The position numbers and the translations under genes are program-made. From NCBI RefSeq assembly GCF_007556585.1, contig NZ_VJNA01000008.1:1-64000 (forward strand): DNA of 64,000 bases. Reading direction: 5' to 3'. Below, in pieces: positions 26,929 to 35,821 of the stretch. Position 1 is the first letter of the stretch. Every line of letters starts with the position of its first letter. The notes under the pieces were generated by a model. That model was given only the letters and a program-made list of their open reading frames with translations. It made no database searches and was not told where the DNA came from. The stretch comes from Tepidimonas aquatica (GTDB lineage Bacteria > Pseudomonadota > Gammaproteobacteria > Burkholderiales > Burkholderiaceae_C).

Positions 26929-28088
26929 GCCCGCCCTCCTTGCCACACGCCGCTGGCGCTGGCCGCGGGCGCCGGCGCCACCCGCCGGTGCGCGGGCTGC
27001 GCCAGCCAGCCGGTCAGCACCACCACCAGCGCCGCCGCCCCCCCGGTGTGCGCGAGCGCCGCCAGCAGCGGCCACTCCAGCACCACGTTGGACAGGCCCG
27101 TGGCCAACTGCCACGCCGCCAGACCCCACAGCCAGCGGGCATGCCCGCCGTGTCCGGCACGCCGCAGCGCCCACCCCACGCCCAGCAGCACCGCCAGCAC
27201 GAGGTACGCTGCCAAGCGGTGCGCGTAGTGGATCGCCGTCAGCGCGGCAAACGGCAAGGCTGCGCCGCCACCTTGTGCGCCCAGCGGCCGCCACAGCTCG
27301 AACGCCCGCGCCCAGTCCATCTCCGGCCACCACTGCCCCTGGCAGGTCGGGAAGTCGCGGCACGCCAGCACCGCGTAGTTGGTGCTGACCCATCCGCCCA
27401 GCGCGATTTGCAGCACCACCAGGGCCAGCAGGCCCCACAACGCCCGGCGCAACCCGGGGCCAAGGGGCGACGGGGTGCCCGCAAACCGCACCGCCTGCCA
27501 GCGCAGCAGCGCCAGCAGCGCCATGCCGCCGAGCAGGTGCAGCGTCACGATCGCCGGCCACAGCTTCATCGTCACCGTCAACGCACCAAACGCCCCTTGC
27601 AGGCACACCCACGTCAGCGTCACCCAAGCCCACAGCATCGGTGTATCGGCGGCGCGGCGGCGCAGCGCCGTGCTGACCACCGCAATGACCAGGATCAAGC
27701 CCCCCACGGCCGTGGCAAGGTAGCGGTGGATCATTTCGATCCACGCTTTTGACAACGTCACCGGACCGGTCGGCATCGCCTGCTGGGCGGCGGTGATGTC
27801 GGCGTGCGCGCCGATCGGGCTGGCCGCGCCGTAACAGCCGGGCCAGTCAGGGCACCCCAGCCCCGAATCGGTCAAGCGGGTGAAAGCCCCAAACAACACC
27901 AAGTCAAACGTCAAAAACAAGGTCAACACCGTCAACGCCCGCAGGCGCTGCACCGGGGTGGCCGCCCGCCAGCGCCAGCCGACCCACAGCAGCGGCCCGG
28001 CCGCCAGCAGCGTGCCGACCAGCAACAGCCGCGCCACGGGTGACCAATCCACGAACGTCTCGAAACCGTCCACCGCCGTCTCCTTCAC
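26925..28088 (-). CDS. ctaA: heme A synthase (CtaA/COX15)
   Basis: 387 residues, about eight membrane helices in two pseudo-repeats. Conserved [21 protein letters not shown] with paired cysteines, heme-ligand histidines in [12 protein letters not shown] and TLHLLGGM, a second cysteine pair ([19 protein letters not shown]) and [13 protein letters not shown]. Oxidises heme O to heme A. GTG start at 28088 overlaps the upstream stop (GTGA). Confidence 0.93.
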   Translation of the reverse strand: MKETAVDGFETFVDWSPVARLLLVGTLLAAGPLLWVGWRWRAATPVQRLRALTVLTLFLTFDLVLFGAFTRLTDSGLGCPDWPGCYGAASPIGAHADITAAQQAMPTGPVTLSKAWIEMIHRYLATAVGGLILVIAVVSTALRRRAADTPMLWAWVTLTWVCLQGAFGALTVTMKLWPAIVTLHLLGGMALLALLRWQAVRFAGTPSPLGPGLRRALWGLLALVVLQIALGGWVSTNYAVLACRDFPTCQGQWWPEMDWARAFELWRPLGAQGGGAALPFAALTAIHYAHRLAAYLVLAVLLGVGWALRRAGHGGHARWLWGLAAWQLATGLSNVVLEWPLLAALAHTGGAAALVVVLTGWLAQPAHRRVAPAPAASASGVWQGGRA

Positions 28089-28798
28089 GGTCGCCCCGGC
28101 CGATCCCACGACGCCGACGCCCGCATCAGGCGCTCCAAATCGCGCAGCATCTTTTTCGGGTCGGCCTGGGCCGGAAACCGCATCATCCAGTGGCCCAGCG
28201 GATCCACCACGTAAAGGTGGTCGCTGAGGCGCTGTCCCGGCGCGGGTTGCAGCCAGGTCGCCAGTTGCGCCTCGTCCACCCACAGCACGGTGGCCGATGC
28301 CAGCGCGGCGCGCAGGCGCTCAGGGAACTCACGCGCACCGGTGCGCAGCCACACCCAGTCCACGCGGTCTTTGTCCTTGCCCAGCGCCTCACGCAGTTGG
28401 CGCTGCAGGTACAGGTGGCGCTCGCACTGCGCGTCGCAGGCGCTGTCGGCCACACTGATGAACAGCCACTGGTGCGCCAGCGTGTCCAGTGGCACCTCCC
28501 GCCCCTGGGCATCGATACCGGACCAGTGCGGCAGTGGCCGCTGCGGCTCGATCAGCTCCCCGTGGTTGCGCCGCACCTCGGGGCGGATGACATAGTAGGT
28601 CAGGTACGACGCAATGACCGGCGACGCCGCCACCAACAGCAGCAGCAGCATCTTCAGCCGCCCGGCGCGCGTGGCCGCCGGATCGCGCGCCAGCGCTTCG
28701 CCGGGGTTCGGCAGCGTGTGCACGGTCAGCGTCAGCGGCTCGTCCCGCCGCGCGTCACCGCCGCCGACGGCGGGGGAGGATGAGTTGGAACCAGACAT
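28085..28798 (-). CDS. single-span membrane protein of the oxidase locus with SCO-like domain
   Basis: 237 residues: about 50 hydrophilic N-terminal residues, one membrane helix (MLLLLLVAASPVIASYLTYYVI) and an exported domain with a SCO/thioredoxin-like layout (WLFISVADSACDAQCERHLYLQRQLREALGKD; LYVVDPLGHWMMRFP). A CxxxC pair (CDAQC) matches the spacing of the SCO copper site, but no matching SCO histidine is obvious. Regularly found between SURF1 and ctaA in Burkholderiales; role probably in oxidase assembly. Its 5' end overlaps the SURF1 3' end by 44 bases. Confidence 0.75.
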   Translation of the reverse strand: MSGSNSSSPAVGGGDARRDEPLTLTVHTLPNPGEALARDPAATRAGRLKMLLLLLVAASPVIASYLTYYVIRPEVRRNHGELIEPQRPLPHWSGIDAQGREVPLDTLAHQWLFISVADSACDAQCERHLYLQRQLREALGKDKDRVDWVWLRTGAREFPERLRAALASATVLWVDEAQLATWLQPAPGQRLSDHLYVVDPLGHWMMRFPAQADPKKMLRDLERLMRASASWDRPGRP

Positions 28799-29495
28799 AC
28801 AGCCCTGCGATCAGCCCCGCCAGCGCAAACCACTGCGCGGCGTAGGCCAGGTGTTTTTCGGGGGGAACGGCCACCACCGACCACTCGCGCACGAGCGGGG
28901 TGCCGTCGCGCGCACGCGCGCCTTGCCCCAGCTGCTGCACCGAAGCCGGCAGCAGCGGCAAGCGCCACTCGGCCGCTGCCGCCGCGACGTCGATATTCTG
29001 CCGTATTGGCCCGCTGGCATCCGGTCCGAATTGAAATAGGCGTGAGGGTGGCGGGGCCAGCCGGCCTTCGACCTCGACCTCGGCGTCGGTCGCCTCCAAC
29101 TCGGGCACACGCGTGCGGTCGCGGGGATCGCGCGGCACCCAGCCGCGTTGCACCAGCAGCGCCGCCATGCCTCCCGGGGCCAGCAAAGGGGTCACGACGA
29201 CGAAGCCGCCCTGCCCGTGCAACGGCCGGTTGTCGAGGTAGACGGTGGCTTCGTGCACCCAGCGCCCATGCAGGCGCACTGCGCGGCCGTGCAGCGCGTC
29301 CAGCCGCCCCTGCGCCGCGGCCCCACGCACCTCGTCCCAGTCCAACGGCGGCGCGTCGCGCTGCGCCTGCTGTTGCGCCAGCAGCGCGCGCTTGGTCTCG
29401 GCCCGGCCCCACTGCCACAGCCCCAGCGCCGTCGTCGTGGCCAACGCCGCCAGCGCTGCCACGGTCACAATCCAAAAACGCACGCCACGTTGCAT
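28755..29495 (-). CDS. SURF1 family oxidase assembly protein
   Basis: 246 residues with N- and C-terminal membrane helices (WIVTVAALAALATTTALGLWQWGRAETK; FALAGLIAGLYVWFQLIL) enclosing a periplasmic domain. SURF1 signature segments: LGLWQWGRAETKR, LDNRPLHGQGGFVVVTPL, VQRGWVPRDPRDR and EKHLAYAAQWFALAG. SURF1 assists heme A insertion into subunit I. Confidence 0.92.
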   Translation of the reverse strand: MQRGVRFWIVTVAALAALATTTALGLWQWGRAETKRALLAQQQAQRDAPPLDWDEVRGAAAQGRLDALHGRAVRLHGRWVHEATVYLDNRPLHGQGGFVVVTPLLAPGGMAALLVQRGWVPRDPRDRTRVPELEATDAEVEVEGRLAPPPSRLFQFGPDASGPIRQNIDVAAAAAEWRLPLLPASVQQLGQGARARDGTPLVREWSVVAVPPEKHLAYAAQWFALAGLIAGLYVWFQLILPRRRRR

Positions 29496-29571
29496 ATCAG
29501 CCTATTGTCACCTACGGATATACCCGCAGCGCGGCAGCGCCGCTGCGCCTGCGCGGCCATAATCGACACCC

Positions 29572-29796
29572 ATGAAAGCCATCGTCGCCCTCGCCTTCGT
29601 CGGCATCCTTGCCAGCCTCGCCTCCGCACTCGTGGCCATGATGCGGGGCGACTCGCAAAGCGGCGAAACGCGCCGGCAGCGGCGCATGGTGCGCGCGCTG
29701 ACGATGCGCATCGGACTGTCGGTGGCGCTGTTTTTGTTTTTGATCATCGCCCACCAGCTGGGCTGGATTCAGCCCACCGGCTTGCCGCAAGGCTGA
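29572..29796 (+). CDS. twin-transmembrane protein (DUF2909-type)
   Basis: 74 residues with two hydrophobic helices (IVALAFVGILASLASALVAMM and IGLSVALFLFLIIAHQLGWI) and a basic loop (GETRRQRRMVRAL). Small proteins of this type sit between ctaE and SURF1 in many betaproteobacteria. It is transcribed opposite to the oxidase operon, divergently from SURF1. Confidence 0.8.
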   Translation: MKAIVALAFVGILASLASALVAMMRGDSQSGETRRQRRMVRALTMRIGLSVALFLFLIIAHQLGWIQPTGLPQG

Positions 29797-29841
29797 GCAC
29801 CCCCCACCCGCACACGCCGCGCGTACCACATCAAAACCGAA

Positions 29842-29867
29842 CGGGGCGCCCGTTGTCGGACGCCCCG
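29842..29867. terminator. hairpin terminator between ctaE and the twin-TM gene
   Basis: CGGGGCG / CGCCCCG stem, extended by CCG/CGG inside the loop, located between the convergent 3' ends. On the minus strand it is followed by GTTCGGTTTT, fitting termination after ctaE. Confidence 0.6.
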
Positions 29868-29901
29868 CTGCAGGGTTCAGCGGCTCAGGCTCGCCCCAGC
29901 C

Positions 29902-30783
29902 TCACATCCAGTACACCAGCACGTACAGGAACAGCCACACGACGTCGACGAAGTGCCAGTACCACGCCGCACCTTCGAACCCGAAGTGACGGTCCTTGGT
30001 GAAGTGCCCCTTTTGCAGCCGCAGCGTGATGACCAGCAGCATCAGCATGCCCACGAACACGTGGAACCCGTGGAAGCCCGTGAGCATGAAGAAAGTGGAG
30101 CCAAAGATGCCCGAGCTCAGCTTGAGGTTCAGCTCGGTGTAGGCGTGGAAATACTCGTACCCCTGCACCACCAGGAAGGTCGCCCCCAGCAGCACCGTCA
30201 GCCACATGAAGGTGATGGCCTTGGTGCGGTTGTCGTCTTGCAGCGCGTGGTGCGCAATCGTCAGCGTCACCCCGGAGCTCAGCAGCAGCGCGGTGTTGAT
30301 GGTGGGCAACCAAAACGGCCCCACGGTCTGGAACGGCTCGACGATGCCCGCCGGCGACGCCGTGGCGCCCGCCTGCACCGACGGCCAGATGGCCTGGAAG
30401 TTCGGCCAGATCAGCGCGTTTTCGAGGTTGCCCAGCGTTGGCACTGAGTGCGAGCGCGCCCACCACAGCGCCGTGAAGAAGGCGCCGAAGAACATCACCT
30501 CGCTGAAGATGAACCAGCTCATGCTCCAGCGGAACGAGAGGTCGATCTTGCGGCTGTACAGACCCGACTCGCTCTCGTGCACCGCGTCGCGGAACCACTG
30601 GAACAGCACGGTCAGCCACCACGCCAGCCCGAAGGCCAGCGACCACTTGCCCCACTCGACGCCGTTGATCCATTGCCCGGCGCCCAGGATGACGAAAAAC
30701 AGCCCGAACGCGGCCATCGCCGGATGGCGCGACAGCCCCGGCACGTAGTAGTACGGCGTGCCGCCGTGCGTGGTTGCAGACAT
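29902..30783 (-). CDS. ctaE: cytochrome c oxidase subunit III
   Basis: 293 residues, about seven membrane helices. Conserved FRDAVHESESGLYSRKIDLSFRWSMSWFIFSEVMFFGAFF and FHGFHVFVGMLMLLV, ending in GAAWYWHFVDVVWLFLYVLVYWM. Start MSATTHGG with GAGGAG 5 bases upstream. Its first 86 bases and the upstream DUF2970 gene belong to a tandemly duplicated segment (second copy at 31154-31627). Confidence 0.95.
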   Translation of the reverse strand: MSATTHGGTPYYYVPGLSRHPAMAAFGLFFVILGAGQWINGVEWGKWSLAFGLAWWLTVLFQWFRDAVHESESGLYSRKIDLSFRWSMSWFIFSEVMFFGAFFTALWWARSHSVPTLGNLENALIWPNFQAIWPSVQAGATASPAGIVEPFQTVGPFWLPTINTALLLSSGVTLTIAHHALQDDNRTKAITFMWLTVLLGATFLVVQGYEYFHAYTELNLKLSSGIFGSTFFMLTGFHGFHVFVGMLMLLVITLRLQKGHFTKDRHFGFEGAAWYWHFVDVVWLFLYVLVYWM

Positions 30784-31153
30784 GTTCACTCCTCGGTCCA
30801 AAGTCACGATCTCACGTTGTTCAAACTCAAAAGCCCCCGGCGCTGCTGGCGACCACCCGGTGCACGATCAGCATCAAGCCCACCACGAACAGCAGCGCCA
30901 GCACCACACCGGTGGCCATCACCGCGATCGGGTTGAGGCGCTGCACGTCCTGCTCGAAGTCGCGCCGCCGCCGCAAGCCCAGAAAGCTCCACAGCACCGC
31001 CTTGACCGTGGCACCCCAAGCAACCGGCCGACGGTGGGCGGGGGGTGGGTTGGTGCTCACGAGGCCCCTCCTTCACGCACGCTGCTGGCCGCCGTGGGCG
31101 CGCCGACCTCGAAAAACGTGTACGACAGCGTGATCGTCTTGACGTCCTTGGGC
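30697..31153. repeat. tandem duplication in the oxidase operon, copy 1
   Basis: Holds the 5' end of ctaE, a DUF2970 gene and a fragment of the 3' end of ctaG. It is nearly identical to 31154-31627 (a few substitutions, one 1-base difference and one divergent stretch of about 18 bases in the ctaG tail). The junction at 31153/31154 joins ctaG sequence (GACGTCCTTGGGC) directly to ctaE sequence (AAACAGCCCG). Confidence 0.9.
30827..31060 (-). CDS. DUF2970 family protein, copy 1
   Basis: 77 residues with a basic N-terminus, an amphipathic segment (VKAVLWSFLGLRRRRDFEQD) and one C-terminal membrane helix (PIAVMATGVVLALLFVVGLMLIVHRVV). DUF2970 genes usually lie between ctaG and ctaE and probably aid oxidase biogenesis. 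GTG start overlaps the stop of the chimeric ORF upstream (GTGA). Differs from copy 2 by R/W in VH(R/W)VV. Confidence 0.85.
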   Translation of the reverse strand: MSTNPPPAHRRPVAWGATVKAVLWSFLGLRRRRDFEQDVQRLNPIAVMATGVVLALLFVVGLMLIVHRVVASSAGGF

Positions 31154-31239
31154 AAACAGCCCGAACGCGGCCATCGCCGGAGGCGCGACAGCCCCGGCAC
31201 GTAGTAGTACGGCGTGCCGCCGTGCGTGGTTGCAGACAT
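31057..31239 (-). pseudogene. chimeric remnant: ctaE 5' end joined to ctaG 3' end
   Basis: 60-codon ORF produced at the duplication junction. It begins exactly like ctaE (MSATTHGGTPYYYVPGLSR), shifts frame through a 1-base deletion (LRRWPRSGC), then continues in the ctaG frame (LPKDVKTITLSYTFFEVG). The ctaE ribosome site (GAGGAG) is retained, so it may be translated, but it cannot make a functional subunit. Confidence 0.8.
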
Positions 31240-31627
31240 GTTCACTCCTCAGTCCAAAGTCACGATCTCACGTTGTTCAAACTCAAAAGCCCCCGGCGCT
31301 GCTGGCGACCACCCAGTGCACGATCAGCATCAAGCCCACCACGAACAGCAGCGCCAGCACCACACCGGTGGCCATCACCGCGATCGGGTTGAGGCGCTGC
31401 ACGTCCTGCTCGAAGTCGCGCCGCCGCCGCAAGCCCAGAAAGCTCCACAGCACCGCCTTGACCGTGGCACCCCAAGCAACCGGCCGACGGTGGGCGGGGG
31501 GTGGGTTGGTGCTCACGAGGCTGCTCCTTCCGTCGCTCGGCCACTGGCCGCGGTGGGCGCCGCCGGGGTCGGTGCGCCGACCTCGAAAAACGTGTACGAC
31601 AACGTGATCGTCTTGACGTCCTTGGGC
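31154..31627. repeat. tandem duplication in the oxidase operon, copy 2
   Basis: Second copy of the ctaE-5'/DUF2970/ctaG-3' unit; here the ctaG side is continuous with the intact ctaG gene and the ctaE side is the truncated one. Differences from copy 1 include G/A at the ctaE leader and in the DUF2970 codon changing Arg to Trp. Confidence 0.9.
31283..31516 (-). CDS. DUF2970 family protein, copy 2
   Basis: 77 residues, identical to copy 1 except one Trp for Arg near the end of the membrane helix (IVHWVV). GTG start overlaps the intact ctaG stop (GTGA), the ancestral arrangement, so this copy keeps its original upstream context while copy 1 keeps the original downstream context. Confidence 0.85.
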   Translation of the reverse strand: MSTNPPPAHRRPVAWGATVKAVLWSFLGLRRRRDFEQDVQRLNPIAVMATGVVLALLFVVGLMLIVHWVVASSAGGF

Positions 31628-32118
31628 AGCTTGGGGTCGATGACAAACGCCACCGGCCACTCGCGCTTTTCGCCTGGCGCCAGCGTGTACTGGTTGAAGC
31701 AGAAGCACTCCAGCTTGGTGAAGTGGTTGGCCGCCTGACGCGGTGCGTAGCTCGGGATGGCCTGAGCCGCCATCGTGCGGTTTTGCACGTTTTGGAACTC
31801 GTACATCACCGTGGTGAGCTGCCCCGGGTGCACCTCGACCGAGCGCACCGCCGGCTTGAAGTGCCACGGCCCGCGCACGTTGGTGTCGAACTCCACCGTG
31901 ATCGTGCGCGAGGTGTCGACCTGCGTGTTGACCGGGTCGGTCTTGGCCTTGCCCGGCAGGTTGCGCTCACCCAGCGCCAGGATGTTGATGCCAGTGGCTT
32001 CGCAAATGGCGCGGTAAATCGGCACCAAAGCGTAGCCAAAGGCAAACATACCCAACGCGACGACGACCAGCTTGCCGGTCATGCGCAGGTTGTCGGCACG
32101 GCGCGCACGGTTGCTCAC
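31513..32118 (-). CDS. ctaG: CtaG/Cox11 copper chaperone for subunit I
   Basis: 201 residues with an N-terminal membrane anchor (MTGKLVVVALGMFAFGYALVPIYRAICEATGIN) and a periplasmic domain. The copper-binding motif KLECFCFNQ and the downstream LAPGEKREWPVAFVIDPKLP are diagnostic. Delivers copper to CuB of CtaD. GTG start at 32118 preferred: AGGAGG lies 8 bases upstream. Confidence 0.93.
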   Translation of the reverse strand: MSNRARRADNLRMTGKLVVVALGMFAFGYALVPIYRAICEATGINILALGERNLPGKAKTDPVNTQVDTSRTITVEFDTNVRGPWHFKPAVRSVEVHPGQLTTVMYEFQNVQNRTMAAQAIPSYAPRQAANHFTKLECFCFNQYTLAPGEKREWPVAFVIDPKLPKDVKTITLSYTFFEVGAPTPAAPTAASGRATEGAAS

Positions 32119-32144
32119 GCGGGTAACCTCCTGCCATCCCACCG

Positions 32145-32255
32145 TTAACCACCCAGCAGCACGAGCTTGGCCACGAAGCCCAGCGCGAAGGCCAGCGCCA
32201 CCGAAGCCAGAATCAGCCCCAGGCGCACGTTTTGGCGACGTTGTTCAGGCGTCAT
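32145..32255 (-). CDS. cytochrome oxidase small assembly protein
   Basis: 36 residues: MTPEQRRQNVRLGLILASVA followed by a single membrane helix ending AKLVLLGG. Too short for most gene callers. Mini-proteins beginning TPEQRRxN lie between ctaD and ctaG in many Burkholderiales. TGGAGC lies just before the ATG. Annotated by position and sequence pattern. Confidence 0.8.
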   Translation of the reverse strand: MTPEQRRQNVRLGLILASVALAFALGFVAKLVLLGG

Positions 32256-32282
32256 GCTCCAGGCTCTCAGGGTGGTTGACGG

Positions 32283-33902
32283 TCAGCCAACGATGCGCGT
32301 CGCGGTGGCGTCCAGCTTCGGCGGCGTCTCGAACGTGTGGTGCGGCGCGGGCGACGGGACTTCCCACTCCAGCCCTTCAGCGCCTTCCCACGGCTTTTGC
32401 GGCGCCTTTTCGCCCCGGCCACGCATCATCGGCAGCACCACGGCGACGAAGAAGTACACCTGCGCCAGCCCGAACGCAAACGCCCCCACCGACGCGATCG
32501 CGTTGAAGTCGGCGAACTGCATCGGGTAGTCGGCGTAGCGGCGCGGCATGCCGGCCAAGCCCAGGAAGTGCATCGGGAAGAAGGTGACGTTGAACGAAAT
32601 CATCGACCACCAGAAGTGGATCTTGCCGCGGGTTTCGTTGTACATCACGCCGGTCCACTTCGGACCCCAGTAGTAAAAGCCCGCGAACATTGCAAACAGC
32701 GAACCGGCCACCAGCACGTAGTGGAAGTGCGCCACCACGTAGTAGGTGTCCTGGAAGTTGATGTCCAGCGGCGCCATCGACAGCATCAGGCCGGTGAAGC
32801 CACCCATCGTGAACACGAAGATAAAGCCCACCGCCCACAGCATCGGGGCCTCGAACGTCATCGAGCCCTTCCACATCGTGGCGATCCAGTTGAAGATCTT
32901 CACGCCCGTGGGCACCGCGATCAGCATCGTCGCGTACATGAAGAACAGCTGCCCGGTCACCGGCATACCGGTGGTGAACATGTGGTGCGCCCACACGATG
33001 AACGACAGAATCGCGATCGAGGCGGTCGCGTACACCATCGAGGTGTAGCCGAACAGCTTTTTGCGCGCGAACGCCGGCACGACCTGGCTGATGATGCCAA
33101 ACGCCGGCAGGATCATGATGTAAACCTCGGGGTGGCCGAAGAACCAGAAGATGTGCTGGTACATCACCGGGTCACCACCGCCGGCGGGGTTGAAGAAACT
33201 CGTGCCCAGGTGGCGGTCGGTCAGCGTCATCGTGATGGCGCCCGCCAGCACCGGCATCACCGCAATCAGCAGGTAGGCGGTGATCAGCCAGGTCCAGGCA
33301 AACATCGGCATCTTCATCAGCGTCATGCCCGGCGCGCGCATGTTGAGGATGGTCACGATGATGTTGATCGAGCCCATGATCGACGAGGCGCCCAGGATGT
33401 GCATCGCGAAGATCGCCAGGTCCATCGACGGCCCCATCTGCAGCGTCAGCGGCGCGTACAGCGTCCAGCCCGCCGCCGGCGCACCACCGGGCATGAAAAA
33501 CGACAGCACCAGGATCAGGGCCGCAGGGACCATCAGCCAGAAGCTGAAGTTGTTCATGCGCGCAAACGCCATGTCGGACGCGCCGATTTGCAGTGGCAGC
33601 ATCCAGTTGGCAAAACCGACGAAGGCCGGCATGATGGCACCAAACACCATGATGATGCCGTGCATGGTGGTCAGCTGGTTGAACAGCTCGGGGTTGACCA
33701 CTTGCAGGCCAGGCTGGAACAGCTCGGCGCGGATACCCAACGCCAGCAGCCCGCCGATCATCAACATCGTGAAGCTGAACAGCAGGTACAGCGTACCGAT
33801 GTCTTTGTGGTTGGTGGCAAACACCCAGCGCCGCCAGCCGGCGGGCGCATGGTGCTCGTGGTCGTGCGCGTGGGCGCCCGGATGGTCCAGTACTGCACTC
33901 AT
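32283..33902 (-). CDS. ctaD: cytochrome c oxidase subunit I (aa3 type)
   Basis: 539 residues, 12 membrane helices. Heme and CuB ligands are evident in [35 protein letters not shown] (His-Glu-Tyr, K channel and crosslinked Tyr), WAHHMFTTG and VAHFHYVL. The D-channel [24 protein letters not shown] is present, so this is a canonical A-type heme-copper oxidase. Core of the oxidase operon, downstream of coxB. Confidence 0.97.
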   Translation of the reverse strand: MSAVLDHPGAHAHDHEHHAPAGWRRWVFATNHKDIGTLYLLFSFTMLMIGGLLALGIRAELFQPGLQVVNPELFNQLTTMHGIIMVFGAIMPAFVGFANWMLPLQIGASDMAFARMNNFSFWLMVPAALILVLSFFMPGGAPAAGWTLYAPLTLQMGPSMDLAIFAMHILGASSIMGSINIIVTILNMRAPGMTLMKMPMFAWTWLITAYLLIAVMPVLAGAITMTLTDRHLGTSFFNPAGGGDPVMYQHIFWFFGHPEVYIMILPAFGIISQVVPAFARKKLFGYTSMVYATASIAILSFIVWAHHMFTTGMPVTGQLFFMYATMLIAVPTGVKIFNWIATMWKGSMTFEAPMLWAVGFIFVFTMGGFTGLMLSMAPLDINFQDTYYVVAHFHYVLVAGSLFAMFAGFYYWGPKWTGVMYNETRGKIHFWWSMISFNVTFFPMHFLGLAGMPRRYADYPMQFADFNAIASVGAFAFGLAQVYFFVAVVLPMMRGRGEKAPQKPWEGAEGLEWEVPSPAPHHTFETPPKLDATATRIVG

Positions 33903-34027
33903 GGCTCGTTCCTCGTCACGTCGTTCTCAAAAGCTTACTTGCGCGCGGCCACGACCTCGCGCGGTTGCACCGCATCGCCGGTGGCGTTGGACCAACTATT
34001 GCGGGCAAACGTCATGACCGCCGCCAG

Positions 34028-35152
34028 CTACACGTCCGACAACTGTTTCCAGGCGGGCATCGCACCGTTGCCAGCCCCGTTGAGCAGCACGGTCAGCATC
34101 TTGGCATGGTCGGCGTCGGTGACGATGGCCGAGCCGTCCAGCGGCTTGATCGGACCCGCACCCTTGCCGTTGGCCTGGTGGCAGGCGGCGCAGTTGGCCG
34201 CGTACACCTGCTCGCCACGTGCCTTCAGCTCGGCCAGCGTCCACTCTTTGTTCGGGTCATCGGCCTTGGCGGCCATGGCTTTTTTCTGCTCGGCCACCCA
34301 CTTGGAGTACTCTTCCTGCGACACCACCTTGACGTGGATCGGCATGTACGCGTGCTCCTTGCCACACAGCTCGGCGCACTGGCCGTAGAAGTCGCCGATC
34401 TTTTCGGCGCGGAACCACGTGTCGCGCACGAAGCCGGGGATGGCGTCTTGCTTGACGCCAAACGCCGGCACCATCCAGGCGTGGATGACGTCGTTGGCCG
34501 TGGTGATGATGCGCACCTTCTTGCCCACCGGCACCACCAGCGGGTTGTCGACCTTCAGTAGGTAGTCATCGGTGGGGGCGACCTTGCCGCTGTCGGACAT
34601 CACACGGTGCTGGGAGTCCAGCGTGGACAGGAATTGAATGCCCTCGCCTTCGCCTTTGAGGTACTCGTAACCCCACTTCCACTGCATGCCGACGACCTTG
34701 ATCGTGAGGTCGCTGTTGGAGGTGTCCTTTTGCGCCACGATGACCTTGGTGGCCGGCAGCGCCATGCCGATGACGATCAGCAGCGGCACGATGGTCCAGC
34801 CAAGCTCGACCCAGATCGGCTCCGGCAGCTCCTGAGCCTTGTGCCCGACCGACTTGCGGTGCTTGGCGATCGAATAGAACATGATGCCAAACACCACGAC
34901 GAAGATGGCGGCGCAGATGGCCAGCATAAACCAGTGCAGCCAATGCTGCTCTTCGGCGATGCGGGTGGCGGGCGGGTGGAAGTTGAGCTGATTGACGGCC
35001 GGGCCGCCCGGCAGGTCGTTGACCCGCGCCTGCGCCTCGGTGACCCACACGGCGGCCGCCAGCATCGCAGTGCCGACCGCACCCCACGCCCGCTGCCAGG
35101 CACCGGCCCCATGCCAGCACCACGCTTGACCTGACTGCTTCATCGTGCTCAC
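34028..35152 (-). CDS. coxB: cytochrome c oxidase subunit II with fused cytochrome c domain, C-terminally truncated by TAG
   Basis: 374 residues. Signal sequence, two membrane helices (about 73-95 and 117-135), cupredoxin domain with CuA ligands H224, C259, C263, H267 and M270, and a fused cytochrome c domain with CAACH (321-325) and axial Met in GAMPAW. After LSDV the frame hits TAG (34030-34028), but beyond it the same frame continues for 30 codons (LAAVMTFARNSWSNATG...REVVAARK) to a TAA at 33935. That is exactly the conserved C-terminal helix of the domain, with the TAG in place of a Glu. So the gene was, or still is, 405 codons long. GTG start with GAGG 8 bases upstream. Confidence 0.92.
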   Translation of the reverse strand: MSTMKQSGQAWCWHGAGAWQRAWGAVGTAMLAAAVWVTEAQARVNDLPGGPAVNQLNFHPPATRIAEEQHWLHWFMLAICAAIFVVVFGIMFYSIAKHRKSVGHKAQELPEPIWVELGWTIVPLLIVIGMALPATKVIVAQKDTSNSDLTIKVVGMQWKWGYEYLKGEGEGIQFLSTLDSQHRVMSDSGKVAPTDDYLLKVDNPLVVPVGKKVRIITTANDVIHAWMVPAFGVKQDAIPGFVRDTWFRAEKIGDFYGQCAELCGKEHAYMPIHVKVVSQEEYSKWVAEQKKAMAAKADDPNKEWTLAELKARGEQVYAANCAACHQANGKGAGPIKPLDGSAIVTDADHAKMLTVLLNGAGNGAMPAWKQLSDV

Positions 35153-35172
35153 GTCGTTTGCCTCGAATATAA

Positions 35173-35192
35173 GCGTTGATTTATGTCAACGC
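35173..35192. promoter_or_regulatory. FNR-like palindrome upstream of coxB
   Basis: GCGTTGATTTATGTCAACGC: an FNR/Anr-type box (TTGAT-N4-GTCAA, one mismatch to TTGAT-N4-ATCAA) extended by a perfect GCG/CGC. It lies 20 bases upstream of the coxB start in the 77-base gap after the DUF2244 gene. Its position so close to the start suggests repression or an alternative promoter. Confidence 0.55.
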
Positions 35193-35229
35193 GGATTACA
35201 CCAAACTTTGCTAGCCTGTGCCCTAAGGA

Positions 35230-35808
35230 CTATCCCGAATGACCACTGGCCGGTGTCACGCCGCCGGACAATGCCAGCGTCCACTGCAGTTCCTGCGCAA
35301 GCTGGCGCCGCAGCAGCGGGGGGACGTGTTGGCCCACCTCCACCCGCTGCGCCCCCGCCTGCAAGGTGATCAGCGTTCGCGTGCCCTGCGGCGGGTGCAC
35401 CCGCACCCGGCTGCGTGGCAAGCGCACGCGGGTGCAACGCCGTCCGCAGTGGCGCTCGACGTGCAGCGTCTCGGCATCGAGCTCGAGCACCTCACGATCC
35501 GCCGCGTGGCGCGCCATCCAGGCAAACGCCAGCACCACGACGAACAGCTCCAGCGCGGCAAACGGTAGCACCAACACCGCGCCCAGCGCCGCAAACAGTC
35601 CGGCCACCGCCAGCACCGCCGCGCACGCCGCCGCAAACGCCACCGCCCACTGGCGCGGCGTCAATGCGCCGTTGCGACGCAGGCACCAGCGCCAGCCCTG
35701 CGCACTGCGCTGAGCCAAGCGCCCACCCGCGCGTGCAGGCGAGCGATCCGCTTGCTGCACCGCCACACCCTGTGCCAACCGTTGTCCCCTCGCCGCGGCG
35801 CGTCGCAC
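35230..35808 (-). CDS. DUF2244 family membrane protein
   Basis: 192 residues as the longest reading; two hydrophobic helices (WAVAFAAACAAVLAVAGLFAALG and VLVLPFAALELFVVVLAFAWMARHAADRE) and a C-terminal beta-rich region (VRVHPPQGTRTLITLQAGAQRVEVGQHVPPLLRRQLAQEL). DUF2244 proteins commonly head cox operons. The first 40 residues are low-complexity and a perfect FNR box ends 13 bases before the start codon, so the true start may be internal. Role unknown. Confidence 0.75.
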   Translation of the reverse strand: MRRAAARGQRLAQGVAVQQADRSPARAGGRLAQRSAQGWRWCLRRNGALTPRQWAVAFAAACAAVLAVAGLFAALGAVLVLPFAALELFVVVLAFAWMARHAADREVLELDAETLHVERHCGRRCTRVRLPRSRVRVHPPQGTRTLITLQAGAQRVEVGQHVPPLLRRQLAQELQWTLALSGGVTPASGHSG

Positions 35809-35821
35809 ACCCCGGCCACCT

